A stretch of 64,000 bases of DNA from Sphagnum compactum (taxonomy: Eukaryota; Bryophyta; Sphagnopsida; Sphagnales). The translations under genes were made by a program, and so were the position numbers. How positions within the stretch are numbered: position 1 is the stretch's first letter; each line of letters opens with the position of its first letter. Location of the stretch: contig OZ234502.1 of NCBI GenBank assembly GCA_965153455.1, positions 2,955,267-3,019,266 on the forward strand. The letters run 5' to 3'. The notes beneath the pieces are model-generated. The model made no database searches, was not told the DNA's origin, and saw only the letters and a program-made list of their open reading frames with translations. This document shows, piece by piece, positions 11,396 through 27,537 of this stretch.

Positions 11396-14329
11396 ATTTA
11401 AATCATTTGACTAGTCCAAATGGTCCACTATTTGCCAATCAAAATAATTACTCAAATGGTCCTTACCCTATAAGTAAAAAAAACCACCCTAGTCATGTTG
11501 GACATGTTAAAATCGACTTGTCCAAAATGACAAAAGGGGGTTTTTTTGACCCTTGTCCAAATCATGTTTTTTTACCAAAGCTTTTGGTTTGAAAACCCAA
11601 GAATTATAGTAGTGTGAACTCTTGTATTTTTCCATCCCAAAATCTCATCTATCTAAGCTATAATGAAAACTACTCTAAGCTATCCTAAATTTTTATAACT
11701 TTAGGCTTATTAAAATTTAAATGTAAATGAATTTAAGGTACTAAAATTTGATGCAAATAAAAAAACAAAAAAACATAGGGTAGTTGAAACATGTGCATAT
11801 CAAAAAAATTAAATGATAATAAGGTAGGGAAAAACAAAATTCTTTCACCTAATCCGCCCCCCCCCTCCCCCTTCCTCCCCCCAAATGCCTATTTGACACA
11901 AATAGTTTGGAAATTTAACATTAAATGTCCCCATGGGCATTTGAGTATAACCCATATTACTAAAAGTGTTAATCACCATTGTGCACATAATGGTAAGGAA
12001 CAATGCATTTTAATGCCATTATGTTTTGCACAAATTTGTAATGAGGGAACCTATGAAGGTGAAGTTTGGAACACTACATTTTTATCCCATGTGTTTTGCC
12101 CAAACTTGCAATGAGGGAACTTATAAAGCTAATAGGTATCCCCACATTTAAATTTCATATGTTTTCCTTAAACTCCCAATGAAGAAACCTAGAAAGATGA
12201 CTAGAAGGAAAACCTTCTCCTAAAAGAGGTACAAACTATAAAAAGGTTAGACATTAATTACATTATAGACCATACCTAAACCTTGTAAAAAGGACCTTAA
12301 GAGATTTGGGTTATTCTAAGGCTAGGTCTAATTGACCTTCACTTTTCTTAAGTTGGATCTAGGTCCTGAGGTAGGGTCTTGACCTAGGATGAGACTTATG
12401 GTGAGTTCTGTCTTATGTAGATTCATTATATCTAGGTTTAAAAACCAAAGTTAGATTTAGCCAAAAAACCCAAAATTGGCAAACATTAATTCTTAAAGAC
12501 CAAAGATTAAACTCAAGTCAATTGTATTGAAATATGATAAACAATTTCAATAGAAGTATAATGTTACAACATGGGATATTAGATGGAATGTGTTTTCTTT
12601 TGTTGGAAAAACATTTCAAAATAATGATTCCATGACACAATTATCACATGATAAGTTTATTTTGGTATAACTAGTGCAAAAATGGGAGATAGAAAATACG
12701 TGTTCTCCACATTTTGTCATGTGAATGAAGTTTGACTACAAATTATTGATTTTTTCTTAATTTTTTATTTTGCAAAAATGATGATTTTTTGTTGAAGCAA
12801 CATTTTCCTAGAACTTGAGCTAGTTGGTTGTTTGGAATTTGAATAGATGTAATCAGCATAAGTACATTAAGCCCCCAAAAAATTATTGTCACAAATATAA
12901 TATTTTTACATTTGTTTTTCGGGGTAAAGTATGGAAATCACATATTGGATTTTTTTTCTTATTTTAACAATAATATTTTTTTAATTTTAAAATTAAATTA
13001 ATCAATAATTTTTTTAAAAAAAAAACCTTGAAAAATTTGAACGTATGGAAAATATATGTGATGAATTAATGCTTGTCACAAAATATGAAAATTACATATA
13101 TACTTCAAAATTGAGGTTATGGGTCAAATTTTTGTTAATTTTTTTTGTGGTGAATGAATTGATATAGAATAATTAAAATTAAGTCCATTTAAAATTTTAG
13201 AGTTTTTGTTTGCAAATCCATTCAAAAATGTGTTTTTTAACATTTGATTAGCAATAAATGCATGATAACATCTTTTTTTATTAAAAAAATTATTACCCTA
13301 TGAAAGAGGAAGAGATTTTATAAATGGGTTTTGCAATTTTTTAAATTTTCTTCTATTTGGTAATGTTTCATGAATCACAAACATGAGGCCTTATGGTTGT
13401 CAAAAAAATATAAACTATATTTTATGTACATTGACTTTATTTAATCCTCTTCATCTCATTGTTGGATCAAAATTAATTTTGACTCAAAATGAACTTTGAA
13501 TTCCAAAATGTTGTTATGCAAATTCTAAAACAAATTATTTTTGTTTATTATAGCCTAAGGATGTCATCAAGATTTCAACTTATTGTGTACCACAATAGTT
13601 GTTATACATCATTTTTTTGAGTGAAAAGTGGTTTTCACCGTAATAATGATTGCCATGATATATTTGGCCAAATGTGATAAACACTCTTAATTGTGAATAT
13701 AATATATGTTTCTACCTCTTTTTTGGAACCTCATCCAAAATGAATGACATGTTTATGTTTTTCATACATACATTTTGAAACCTAAATATACGTATAATGT
13801 GTGCACTTTTAAACTTTGTGGTTGTCTTTGTTAAACAAATTGATGAATTCATATTGAAAACAAAAAGTTAAATAAAAGGTATTGAAAATCTCATAAGTTG
13901 ATGTTATAGTAAATTTCTTTGGCTCTTTTTCTCCAAGCCAAAAATGAATCTATTGAGAAATTTTGTTTGCAATTTTGGTTATCTATATATATATAATATT
14001 CAAATGATCATGCAAGTCAATGTTGAAAATGGATTAATATTCAATTTGAAATTAATTGCAATATGAAAAAACATTTCATTATCTTCAAATGTAAGGAATT
14101 CAAAATATATTGTTGTACATAACATTACACAAACGTAGGGAAAAAATTAAGTCATGTAGTGGAAATAGATGGAAATTAATGTTTATATGCAATATGAGTT
14201 TAATTAAAAAACATTGAATAGTCACATTGTTTATTATGGATTATATGAGCACTATGATCCAAGACATGAAAACATCAAATTATTTTGAACTTTGTTGTCA
14301 TCCACAACTTATTGATTTAAATAACTTCT
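11396..14329. other. Gene-free AT-rich DNA
   Basis: The composition is strongly A/T with a C-rich run near 11850-11883. No conserved protein motif and no RNA gene were recognised. The open frames at 11377-11592 and 11791-12114 show no family similarity that I can see. Confidence 0.4.
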
Positions 14330-14960
14330 AGGTATTACTTACTTGCCATCCTAGAACCTACCTACATAATTATTTAACCTTTTTCCTTGCCCACTTGCCT
14401 ACTTACCTACCTATTTACCTACCCACCTATTAACTTAGGTAGCCTCCTCTAATTATTTTTTACTTACTATCCCACAACCTATTTAAATCTACCCACCTCC
14501 AACCTATTTACTTATAATGACCTAACTTTCTTCCTTACCTACCTACTTACCTATCTACATATTGACCTAGGTAGCCTCCTTTATGTATTACCTACTTACA
14601 TATCCACCTAAATAACCTATTCTAGGTACTATATACCTAGTTACATATCACCCTAGGTAACATCTTCTAGGTACTCCTTACCTACCACCTTAAACTTACA
14701 ACTTAACTACTTATAATTACCTAACCTTCCTAATATTTACCAACCTACGTACCTACCCACCCACCTATCAATTTACCCACTTGCCCACCCATCTATTATT
14801 TATCTACTTACCTATTTACCTAGCTACTCACCCACTTGCCTCTTTACTTAATTACTTATTTACCCACCTATTAATTACCTACTACAACCTACCTACCTAC
14901 TTACTCACCCACCCACCCACCTATACCTCCTACAACATACCTACCTATGTACCTTATAAT
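14330..14960. repeat. Long degenerate (CCTA)n microsatellite
   Basis: About 630 bp dominated by ACCTACCTACTTACCCACC-type words, with AGGTAG words interspersed. It is an imperfect tetranucleotide array that has accumulated substitutions. Shorter tracts of the same motif occur at 11190-11395 and 62530-62600. Confidence 0.75.
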
Positions 14961-15813
14961 CTTGTAATGAGGTGTTGAAATAAACATGTGAAATAAAAAT
15001 TAGACAAAAATTGAACACATTTTGATGATGTGGTCCATTGATTAAGGACTTAATTTATCATTGGGGAAATCAAAGGTTCACTACTTAATACTTGTATGAA
15101 ACATTTGAAATGATGAATGTACTTGTTTCACTAGCCAACATACCATTGAACCTTGTAATGGAAAGATATTTGATCAATTATCTTATTTTTCTAACTATCC
15201 TTTTTAAGATCCCTTAAAATTCAGAATGTTTAACCAAAGTTCAACTATCACATTAATTCATTCTTTTCATTATGAACACACAAAGTTAACCAACCATCAT
15301 AACAATTTATACTTAATATCGCTCTAGAAAGAAAATAGACTACAATAGATTTTGAAGTGTAATAGATATATATAAATCCTAAAATGGTTAATCTAGTTTT
15401 TATAGAAAATAATTTGGATAAAGGAATTTAAGTGGCCCATAGCTTACTCAAAGCTCAAAATTTCAAAGTGATAGTATCATATTCAAGCATCAAGATAACT
15501 ATTTTTAAATTCCTCAAACGTATTTAGTTCAAAATATTCACAAATCCACAATTAGCATATCAATCGAAACCCATAGCATCTTGGGTTGCACTTGACCAGT
15601 CACCAAACCTTTTTTATATTGAAAATTAGGACATGAAATAAAAACTTTGGACTTATTGGAAATATCTTCAACCATTAATTTTTAGGCTATTAATTTATTA
15701 CATATTTACCATATATATAAGAAAATTTCAAGGTCTTGGTTTGAAGCCTAATCCTTGGAGCCAATGGTGGTACAATGGTTCTAACTCCCAATTATTGATT
15801 GTTCTACCTTTTT

Positions 15814-17627
<1,814 letters not shown>

Positions 17628-17969
17628 CTTGTTGTTTAGCAAATTTTACAAGGAAGTTCTATCTACTTGTAATACAATATAAAATTTCGAACTTTGTATA
17701 CAACATATGATAAAATCAATTTAAAATGGCAGAATGGTTTGATAATCAGTATGAGAAATATAGGGTTTTACAACTGGGCTTGCAACTGGGTCTTCCACTT
17801 GTAACGGACACTCGCAACTCATCGTATTTATATGATTTTGAGTGTTAATGGACAAGTTGCAAGAAACATCCTATGTTATATACAATATTATATATACGAT
17901 ACAATTCACATGCAACTATATGCAACTTCTTTGCAACTAATCTCAACATCTGATTCTCATGCACATTCT

Positions 17970-18029
17970 AATGTGGTGAACAAAATGCCAATGTGGCGAA
18001 CGAAACGCCAATGTGGCGAACAAAATTCA
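17970..18029. repeat. 20-bp tandem repeat, three units
   Basis: Three successive 20-bp units of the form AATGTGGCGAACAAAATGCC, differing at a few positions. They lie just 5' of the kinase exons, in what would be intron if the split gene is joined. Confidence 0.75.
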
Positions 18030-19150
18030 ACGTAGTTTTTCATCCATTTGTTAACGGGTGACGTTTGTTTATACCTTTCATAACTTATTTCATTGATCCA
18101 TTTGAGTTGAATGGATTTGTCGCAACCCTAACCTTGGGCTCATGACCAAAGTAAAGGCTTGTAACGGTGCACGCCAAGAGTGAAGCCCGTGAATCACATT
18201 TCATGCTCTCGGAAGTGTAGGAAAGTGTGAGGGACTGAACCCCCACACTCTCTAGTGAACTCCCACTTTGGAAGTTGGAGTTCCGATGGATTCTCGAATA
18301 TTTAAAAGGCAATTGCAGGGGTCAAAACTCATTGGATTGAAGAGTTTTTTATATCTTTGAAAAATTCTCAAAACTTAAAGGTCTAAAATGTGCTCATATG
18401 ATCCATTTCAGTACTTAAAACATAAATTATAGCCAAAAGAAGAGTCAGGAGTTAAATTGCTAATTTGACTTCCGACCACTAAAAGTCGAGAATCGCTCTA
18501 ATTTCCTTGCATGAAAATGACATCCCACATACCATTGGAAAGCTCTCAACGAGAGCTACAACTTTGACCTCACCTCAATTAGAGGTTTACACAAAAAGTT
18601 ATGGGCCTCCAAAGTCGTACGAATCCCAATTTAGGGAATTTCAGGACTTCCAACTTGGGAGTCTCAGAACAAAATGACGTTTGAGTGGTGGCCCCGTAGC
18701 CAAGCGCAAAGAATACTATAAGGGGGAAGGTGGTGGCTTCCCCCAAATCCGGGCATGGTGAATCTTGTGAGTCCGTTTTTGCCCGTGGCTTGTTCGTGCA
18801 CCAAAAGTGTTCCAACTATGTACTAACCAACTTGTTGTTTGGTTTGTGTAGGTTCGTGTGAATAATTGACCCACTTGTCATTCATCCTAGTCCCCATCCT
18901 GGAGTTTTAGCATGCCCCTCCTACCCCTAATGTGTTGCAAGCCAAGGAGCGTACCCAAATTCTTCATTCTTTTGTTGTTTTCACCTTGGATTTGTAGTTG
19001 ACTCTATCAAGGAGCTTGGGGGTGTTTCAGGATTCTATCCCAATCTTTTGCAACTTTTGAAGAACTATTTTACAACTATTTTATAATTATTTTAACAAAT
19101 ATATCATTTAAATATTTCAATCATCCATTTGAACAATGAATTTTGTTCCT
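18030..19150. other. Unassigned moderately GC-rich segment
   Basis: Less AT-rich than its surroundings, with an ACTATAAGGGGG box near 18714. No long open frame and no terminal repeats were found. It could be a decayed retroelement LTR or intron sequence. Confidence 0.25.
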
Positions 19151-21474
19151 ATCCTTCGCAACTAATTTATAACTCAAGATGAAATGAAAATAAAGGATTT
19201 AGTGACTAATTTGCAATTGTACGGTAGTTGATTTTAGTAGTTTTAAACAACTAAATTGTAACTTACAATGTAATTATACAAACTTCACACAACCATTATC
19301 ATGTTGCTTTAATAATAATATATGATGTTGAATTGCATTGGACATCATTATTTATAGACATGAAATGGATTTGAAACTTTAAATAGATTTACATTCCATG
19401 TTGAAAAATACATTACAAAAAAATTAAAAATGTTTTTATCAAAAAACAATTTCACTATGAATCTAAATATAATGCCCAAACTAGTTATAATAAACATTTT
19501 TCTCTATCTAAACAAAAGGTCAGATCATAAAAATGATGACCCACAACAATCAAATATTATCATCTAAAACATTATGTTTCATAAATGAATGTTTTTTTTT
19601 TTTTTTGTTGAAATGGAGCTTGAGCCATGCATTTTTTTCAATCCACTTCATTTGCTTGAAATCTACCATGTTATGATATTTAGTTCCACATGTGAATTGA
19701 AATCAATAGCATATCATAACATTGTAATGTTAAAAATATTTAAATAATCCCTTTAACTTCAATAAAACTAGTTTACAACTATATTGCCACTAACATCCAA
19801 CTTATTTGTCACAAAAATGCAACATATGTAAAACATTGATACAAACTAAACTATAATTTATACATTTGCAAATAGAATCAAATATTACACTTATAATCAA
19901 GTAAATTGAATTACAATTTTAGGTACTTTTGAAAGAATTTTACCTTGTATACATAATTGTGATGTTGATGGATTGAAACATAGAAAGTTTAGCCCTATAA
20001 CATAAAAACAACAAAAGTCATCACAAATGTTTAAACAGAATACAAAACATATGTAACAAGATTATCATTATAAAATCACCTTTCATAAATCTCTCATCAT
20101 TAGAAGTTAATTTAAATTTGTACAATCATCTTGTGAATAAAATGGAATATATTTTGACATCATTTTTTTTTAATAATGCAAATAAGAAAAAACCAATAAT
20201 CACAAACCTTCAACATCAAAGAGTAAAAGTAAAAACTTTCAACATCCAAAAGTAAAAACCTTCAACATCTAAAAATAAAAGTAAGAAACTTCAACATCCA
20301 AAAACAAAAGTAAAGACCTTCAATATCCAAGAGTAAGAGCAAAAAATTTTAACATTTAAAACCAAAAGTAAGAACTTTGAACATTCAAGAGTAAGAGCAA
20401 TAACTTTTAACATCATAAAGTAAAAGTAAAAACATTTAACATCCAAAAGTATGAGCAAGAACCTTCAACATTCAAAATGAACAACAAAAACCTTAAACAT
20501 TAAAAAACAAGAGCAAAAACCTTCAACTTCTTTAAAAGCAAAGACATGAACCTTCAACCTCCAAGAACGAAAACAAAAGCTTTCAACCTCTCTAAGGGCA
20601 AAAACAGGAACCTTCAACCTCCTAGAGCAAAAACAAAAGCTTTCAACTTCTGTACGGGCAAGAACAAGAACCTTCAACCTTCAAGAGAAAAAATAAAAGC
20701 CTTCAACTTTTTTAAGAGCATCAGGGTCCGGGCTCGACGGGGATCTCACCTTCAATTTCCGAAAGCAAAAACAAAAGCCCATAAACATAAGCGCATGACG
20801 GTTGTTGATGCATTGAGACAAATTTATTGATATATTGTCATGTGTCATTAACTTAAGGGTTTCCCGCCCAAATTCCAGATCTTTAAATTTCAAATTTTAA
20901 GTTGAAATATAGTTGCATATTAGTTGCAAATAAATTGAAATGTTATATATATTGGGCAGTGGAAATGTATACATGTGACATGATCATATGTGTTATTCAA
21001 GGCTATACATTTGTGACAAAGTAATTGTTGATTAATAGCTAAATTTATCCTAATTGTGATGTAATTGTTACATGTGATTAAAATGTAACTTGTCAACAAA
21101 GTCAAACATGGTTAACTATAATCGTATATACAGTGCGTACATTATATTATATAAATATTCATCTTGCAACTAATTTGCAACTATAATGCAACTCCTTAAT
21201 TTTCTGACATGCCATTTTATTTATTAATTTGTCATATTTCCATGGGACAGTTGCAATACAATTATATATTAGTTGTTTTGGAACTTTAGTTGTAAGGTAG
21301 TTTAGTTGCCGCGGACACAATTTCTCATAGTGAATGATTAAAAAGAATTTGATTATATTTTCTTGCATCTATGAAAAAGATGACTACAATTTCAAAAGAT
21401 TACCTTGTACATATGATTGACTATGCTTTCACCTTAATATTTGAATCCATCAAAATTAAAGTTGTGCATACAAT
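19150..21474 (-). mobile_element. Truncated foldback-like element (copy in opposite orientation to 58980-62160)
   Basis: One complete terminal arm (about 19200-19990), the central minisatellite and TTGCAAC-rich core (20000-21390), and only the first ~90 bp of the second arm (21390-21474) are present. They match the reverse complement of 59980-62150. The second arm stops exactly where the TIR element at 21475 begins. No transposase is recognisable. Confidence 0.65.
20215..20800. repeat. Minisatellite with AACCTTCAAC core
   Basis: About 20 imperfect units of ~28-30 bp, each carrying CCTTCAACATCCAAAAG or CCTTCAACCTCC followed by an A-rich spacer (AAAAACAAAAGC). The same array in inverted orientation lies at 60690-61260, and short pieces occur at 37940-38020 and 63590-63680. 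It produces meaningless open frames on both strands. A GC-rich interruption, GGTCCGGGCTCGACGGGG, occurs at 20727-20744. Confidence 0.8.
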
Positions 21475-23720
21475 GGCAGAAGAACAAAAAAATAATTCAA
21501 GCTGAACAAAGAACATTTCACACGCTCCATGGTTCTATGCAGAACCAAGCAGGGCCGAAAAACATGTGCAAGAAGACGAGAAACATGCGCTGGACAGAAG
21601 TTCAATGGGGGTTTATTTAGTGCTAATTTTTTGGCCTTACCCAGCCTGGTGGGGACCATCATAGCCATGGTTGCATGAAGGTGTAGGTGTGTCAGTAAAG
21701 CATTCAAAGTTCATATGTTCAGAATAAGAGGCCGACTATAATGTCAAAGTCGAAAGCCTCATTGGGAGATTCTTGGTCTAAGCTAGTAAATTAGTGCCAA
21801 ATCAGTAGCCAGAGGCATTTGCACATAATCCAGCAAAAACCTAAAATAGGTATCCCAAAATGCCATACAAGGTGCCTTTTTCCCGTGTGTATATTAAGTA
21901 GAATTCATTGACACATTTTTAGTATCTAATATCAATTGAGATATGTTGTAACTTATAACAACCGACACATATAGAAGTGTAAATACAAGGCCATTGATGC
22001 CCTAAGGATAGAGCTGCCATTTCCAGCACTGGTGGTAGAAACCACAAAAGACTCTTTAGTTGCAGCTTCCTGGTTTTGGCCAACAAAAGTCCTGCTAGTG
22101 ACAAATACATCTTTGCTCATGTACAAGTGGAGAGCTAAGGCCGACTTCCAGGCAAACATTCGAGCTCTATGTGGAATGAGTCTCATTGCAATTGGTCAGC
22201 AATGTCGCCAAGTTTTTCACTTAAAATGTTGGGTCCCTAAAGTCTTTTTTTTGCAGGGGAAAAATCGCCTGAACCCCACAGTAAAAACAAATGGCGAAAT
22301 TCCTTTTCTTCATAAAAGAGACCAATTATTTTTTGTTTTGGGAGGAGACTCTCGCCACAGTTGTCTGTGCTGGCTCCTGTTTTAATGGTCCTCTACATAA
22401 GTTCTGCTAATTAAGGCCAATTCTGTCTGTGGATGCTGGCCAATGTGGCTGCATTACAAAATTGAAAACAAAAAGACTGGTCCTCGAAGGCTACTTTGAA
22501 GGGGTGATCATTTCAAACTTAAAGTGGGTATTAATATAGGTATGCGTAAGAGTCAAGGATACCGATGTTAGGGACTATTTTTCTTGCAATAAGTACCGTT
22601 ACAATAATGGACTAGCGATTCTGCCAGGCAAGTTGGGCCTTGCGTGGATGGCACCAAACATGAGAGGAATCAAATGCAAATTGGTCTCCAACAGAAAAAA
22701 GGCATATGTTACTGTAGCTGCCAAGTGGTATGTGATTTCCTCAAGTTTTGTTCTTACTCAAATCACTGACCCAGCCATTAGCCCAGGCCAAAAATGGTGA
22801 TGAACAGTTTTGAAAATAGAAATTTCATGCAGCCAATGGGAAGGCTCAGCATGCAGTCATGGTGGGCCCTGGTTTTTTCTTTCTGAGGGGGCGGGGGGTT
22901 GTGTGTTCTGGGGGGAGTTGTTTTTTGTTTTTCTTCCTTCTTCAATCTCTGCCCCTATCTACTAATCCACCGAGCGTGCAATTTACTGAAAATTTTGCAA
23001 GTTACATCTGCACATGCATATTAAGAGTAGTACTTCCCCAGCTGCTGGGTTAATTACTCTGAACAAAACAGGATTAAGGGTGTTTTTACAGAAAACCCGT
23101 TCTGTTTTTGAGCAACAGAGTTTTGATGTCCAAGCAAAAACCTACAACCTCTTCTTGTTGTGCTCCATTAAGATTTACAGAAATCAATGATTGACATCTG
23201 TAAAAATCCTGGAAGCAAAAAGCTTCTATAACCTGGGAACTCTGCAACTAATGCATTAGTCCACTAAGAAGAAAGAGAGCCCAATCTTCAAAGGCGCCTT
23301 TTCTTCATCAACTTGCTGAGTGACCAGCTCTGGGGCGAAGGGAAAAAAAGTCTCTTAATTGCCAACTAAACCCCAATACCTGGACCCTGGAAAAAATATT
23401 ACCTGTCATGTACAAGTTCTTACAATCGACTCCAATAAATTAAGAGATAAGTGTTTCTCTGGCCTCCCAAACCTCAGATTGCAGCAGCCTAGCATTCTAA
23501 ATCATCAGTGGACGTTTGATTAGCTGTCAAATTTGCATGACCGTTGACTTGTTGAAGGCCCTTTGGTAATGATGAAGGTGCTGGCGAAAGGAGCTCGCCA
23601 GCCTGCAAGTTGTCCACTGCATCACGTTTGGTCTCGATACTCAACTGCTGCCACACAAAGAGAGAGTCAGGGACTATGTACTTTGTTCTGCTTGAATTAT
23701 TGTTTTGTTCTTCTGTCGCC
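21475..23720. mobile_element. 2.2-kb element with ~35-bp terminal inverted repeats
   Basis: Left end GGCAGAAGAACAAAAAAATA, then ATTCAAGCTGAACAAAG. The right end, read on the minus strand, is GGGCGACAGAAGAAC, then ATAATTCAAGCAGAACAAAG. The left junction interrupts a foldback element and the right junction abuts the inverted-repeat arm. The first ~1.5 kb is repeated in direct orientation at 53812-55320. No transposase frame was found, so it is non-autonomous. Confidence 0.6.
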
Positions 23721-24810
23721 CAATGTACTAGTATTGGATTTTTATAAGGAACATTCATACCAGCTTGGTCTTAGTTTAGTGTCCAAGGCTGATTTTTGGT
23801 TCATTTGGAACAGGTATGTAATATACACCTAATATGCAATTGATACAACCCTCATATGAAGTTGGTATTACTTCAAGTCCCTAGTACCAAATAGGTAATA
23901 ATACAAGGCTGATATTGCCTCAGGTCCAATCAGTGTTGTTGGTTCTTTCATACCATATGCAGTACCAAGTTATATACCAAGGTTCCAACTTGGTACCTAT
24001 CCAACATTGGTCATAGCATCCAAACAAAGAGGAAAGCATGTGGTATTCAACAATCCAAAATTTGTTTGTAAGACCTTTTCTTTGGACTTAAAAACCTTTC
24101 TGTTGATGGTCAAACCTATGATTCCTTGACTCAAATAACAGTTTTTGTGGCAAATTTTTGTCATTTGGTGATTTTTTTTCAAAGTGAAAAAATGGTTTAA
24201 ATTTTTTACAGTCACCAAATTTCCAAAACAATTTCCAGATTTTATATTAGGCTCTAATAGGTAGCCAAAATTATAGAAGGAATTCTTAAAATGTTGATTT
24301 TCATATTTTGTTTCTAGCCAGATTGGTAAGGAGTCTCACAAGATGCCCAACAAATGGTGTGAAAGCACTCTCTAGTAAATTTCAATAGTGCTATGACTCT
24401 ATACCCATTCAAAGATGAGTCTTCTTCAAGATTGTTATGATACCTGGACTCCTGGATGCATATCATTTCTCCTAGTGCTAGAGAAGATTCCTACCAAAGA
24501 TTGCAGTGGCACACAATTTGCCACCTTTTGAAATTGGCCAAGTTAGTATTTGATTCCTCTTAAGTGTTCATTCAAATACTGCAATGAAGCTGAATGGGGT
24601 TTTTAAATTTTTTGGCCAGCACAAATGGAGAGAATCCATGCAAAAAGGACATTGAACAAGAAGGAAAGGGAACACCCAACCCTAGCCCAACAAAAACAAA
24701 AAAGCTTATCGCTTAATGTAATCACTCATGGCACCACCTAATCTTCAGTCCATCTATCTCACATATAGCATGGTAGGGGCACCACACTTTGTCAAACCTA
24801 TCAAGGAGGT

Positions 24811-25142
24811 GAGACGCTAAATACCCACCCCCCCCCCACCCCCCTCTTGAAGGTTCTTTTATTCTGCAAAAGAACTTAACAATGTTCTTTTATAACTCAA
24901 GAACTATTTGATATTTTGCAGCAGCTCAGCAGAATTGAAATCTGAGAATTCTATGTATAGAACATGCTATAGACCATTGGCAAAGATTCAGGCATTAAGA
25001 AAAGACAGATTTCTCTTCGATTTCAATAACGTTCACAGTCCAAAAGACAAACCCTGCAGGAGAACCACAAGGTTCTCTGCAAGGCTGCACTATCAGGCCC
25101 AGAAAGGGCGTCAGACAGTGCTCAATGGGTATTTAGCGTCTC
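24811..25142. mobile_element. 332-bp MITE with perfect 16-bp terminal inverted repeats
   Basis: Ends GAGACGCTAAATACCC (24811-24826) and its exact reverse complement (25127-25142). The interior holds a poly-C run and a GC-rich piece. The right arm has only a ~40-bp remnant of both ends at the matching place (about 43587-43623), so the interior was lost there or expanded here. Confidence 0.6.
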
Positions 25143-25500
25143 AAGGAGCCTGCCTTCCTCTTCAAGATAGTTCCTAATGAGTTCCAAGGTATGCTGCCAC
25201 TCTAGTGTATCATAGTCCAGCAGACCATCCCAGATCACTCTTTCGATCTTAGCTCTATGCAACATGTTGTTATTGAAGACCAAATCATTGTGGTCAATCC
25301 AAATGTACCGTAAGGTTATGCCCTTAAGAAAGACCAAAGGCCACTAAATTTTTTTAGCCTATTTGGCAATCTCTTGTTGAACAAGCATTGTTCAAAACTA
25401 AGAGCATCCCATGTGCAATTGGAGTCAGGAGGAGACTTAAGATGATACACGAGTTGAGTGGGCTGAAAATTTAGATGAATGAACCTGACTTTTTAGACTT
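25122..25500 (-). pseudogene. LINE-type reverse transcriptase C-terminal remnant
   Basis: The minus-strand frame contains LRYIWIDHNDLVFNNN and RVIWDGLLDYDTLEW, resembling the C-terminal region of plant non-LTR retrotransposon polyproteins (the zf-RVT neighbourhood, with its IW..RN...FN pattern). No RT catalytic motif is visible. An inverted copy lies at 43380-43590 (plus). Confidence 0.4.
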
Positions 25501-27537
25501 TTATCTTATAACCCAAAAGGAAAACCTAAAATTAAAAAGGACAAATGTTTATGGCCCTAATCCAATGCCTGGTGGGTCGTAGTGATAATTGATTGTCATC
25601 CTCCAAATAGATGTAGTTATGTTTAATTATACTTCATCTTCAGGAGCTTGCCTTCATGGAGGAAGGTGAAATGCAGGCCTCTAGTCTATGGTTATTAAGG
25701 GTGAGCCTGCAAGCTTATCATCTTTTCTTTCTCGCTATTCATGATGGATTGAGGAGATGTGACAACAATTGGTTTGGGAGATTCTGGGATGATAAGAAAT
25801 GTTAATCGCTTCAACTATAAAGAGCAAAATTTTACTCAAGGCTAACCATCTTTTAGTGTTTGGAGAATAGCCAAGTATTTTGAGTCAGTTGCTTCTTTGT
25901 CATTGTTTTTCAGAGTGTTTTTGGCATTTTTGATACATTCATAAGAAGAATGTTTCTGATGTATACTTTGGCCTCCGAATTTTTGCTGTGTTGGAAAGTT
26001 AAGGTTCAAGTTATTAGAATGGGCTGTTGGTGAAGATGATGCAAAATTAAAGGGTTCTTGAGCAATCCTAAAATGGCATTAACTCAAGAGTAACAATGCT
26101 TAAGATATCTTCTTTTAGGAAGTGAATTCTGTGGTGAGATGGGAGTGAGTACCCTTGTGAGCATTGGGCATAAATGTGAAATTGGACATTTATCAGATAA
26201 GCGACTGGGTTAAGGTTCTATTCTTGTGCAAGGCTCTAGGTTGTTGAAAGGATTTTGATATAAAACAATGACATAAAGGGTTATGTTGATGCTCAAAGAC
26301 AGTGAATTTGAAGAGGTTCTGATTCACCTAGGCCCTTAGAAGCATAGATTTACTTTTTGAGTATCTGGTTGTATAGTGACTGCAGAATGCATACTGTCCT
26401 GTTCTATTTTATAAACTTGATTTGCATTTGGCATTACCTGTTTGTGATTCAATCTAGAGGTTTCTGCAACCTTTTCTTTTGGCTACAATCTTTCATAGAA
26501 GACAATTCACTTCATTTAGAACAAATTTACCCACACCCACTGCCCTGTATGTTGCCTCTAACAATCCAAAAACTATGTGAAAGTTGTTTCCCTAAACACG
26601 AAATCATGGACATAGTACCTGAGCCAGTTTCATATAAGTAATAATATTATTTTCGGAAATGTTAAATTTTCAGAAATACTTTTTCAAAAGGAAAGTTAAG
26701 AATCTGACGGAATATTTGAAAAAATATATCATTCGTTGAAATGGAATCCTCAAAGGTAATTAATTATTAGACAAACAGGTGTCAAGTGGCGAAGTTACTA
26801 CAATAATGAGGATCAATTAAGGCCCAACTTGCCTGACAGAACCTGTCAGGCGGAGCCAGTTGTCCAATATATTATTATTCTCCCATAAGTATTGTAAGAA
26901 AAATAGTCCCTAACATCATTATCCTTGACTACCTATTGATACCTACATTAAGTTTGAAATGGTCGCCCCTCCAGAGCAGGGTTTCTTTTTCCAATTTTGT
27001 GATGTAGCCGAGGTGGCTATCATCTGGAAAGTGATTTAGCCAAATTTGGCCACATTTACTATGGAAGTAGGAAAAAATCAAAATCTTCTTATATTTTTTA
27101 TTACTTAGTGGAAGTAATAATAATAATCTGGCGATTGGTAAAAAACATTTTCCGGAATCTCGCGAATTTGGGTCATTTTTTTCATGGAAAATCCTTCCTA
27201 TAGGTCGAAATCATATTTGTACGGTACGGATTTGGTGAAAATTCGCCAGCAAAAGAATCGCCGCTCCACCAGAGCAATCTTCTAGGACCAGTTTTCTTGT
27301 TTTCAATTTTGTAATGCAGCCACATTGGCCAGCATCCACAGACTTCACGTTAACGGCGACACTTTTGTACAGGACCATTAAAACGGTAGCCAGGAGAGAA
27401 ACTGCGGCGGCACTCTCCTCCGAAAACAAAAATAAATAAATTGGTGTCTTTAATGAAAACGGAATGTTTTTCCATTTGTTTTTTCTGTGGCATTTTGGCG
27501 ATTTTTCACCTGCAAAAAGGACTGGAGGGACCCAATA

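Noticed and set aside
14781-14978. Tyr/Leu/Thr-rich frame
   Set aside because: Translation of the degenerate CCTA microsatellite.
20215-20800. Regular short repeats resembling a CRISPR array
   Set aside because: Units are imperfect, spacers are themselves repetitive, and the host is a plant. This is a minisatellite inside a transposon.
20465-20893. Repetitive Cys/Phe-rich frames on both strands
   Set aside because: Products of the minisatellite read in different frames.
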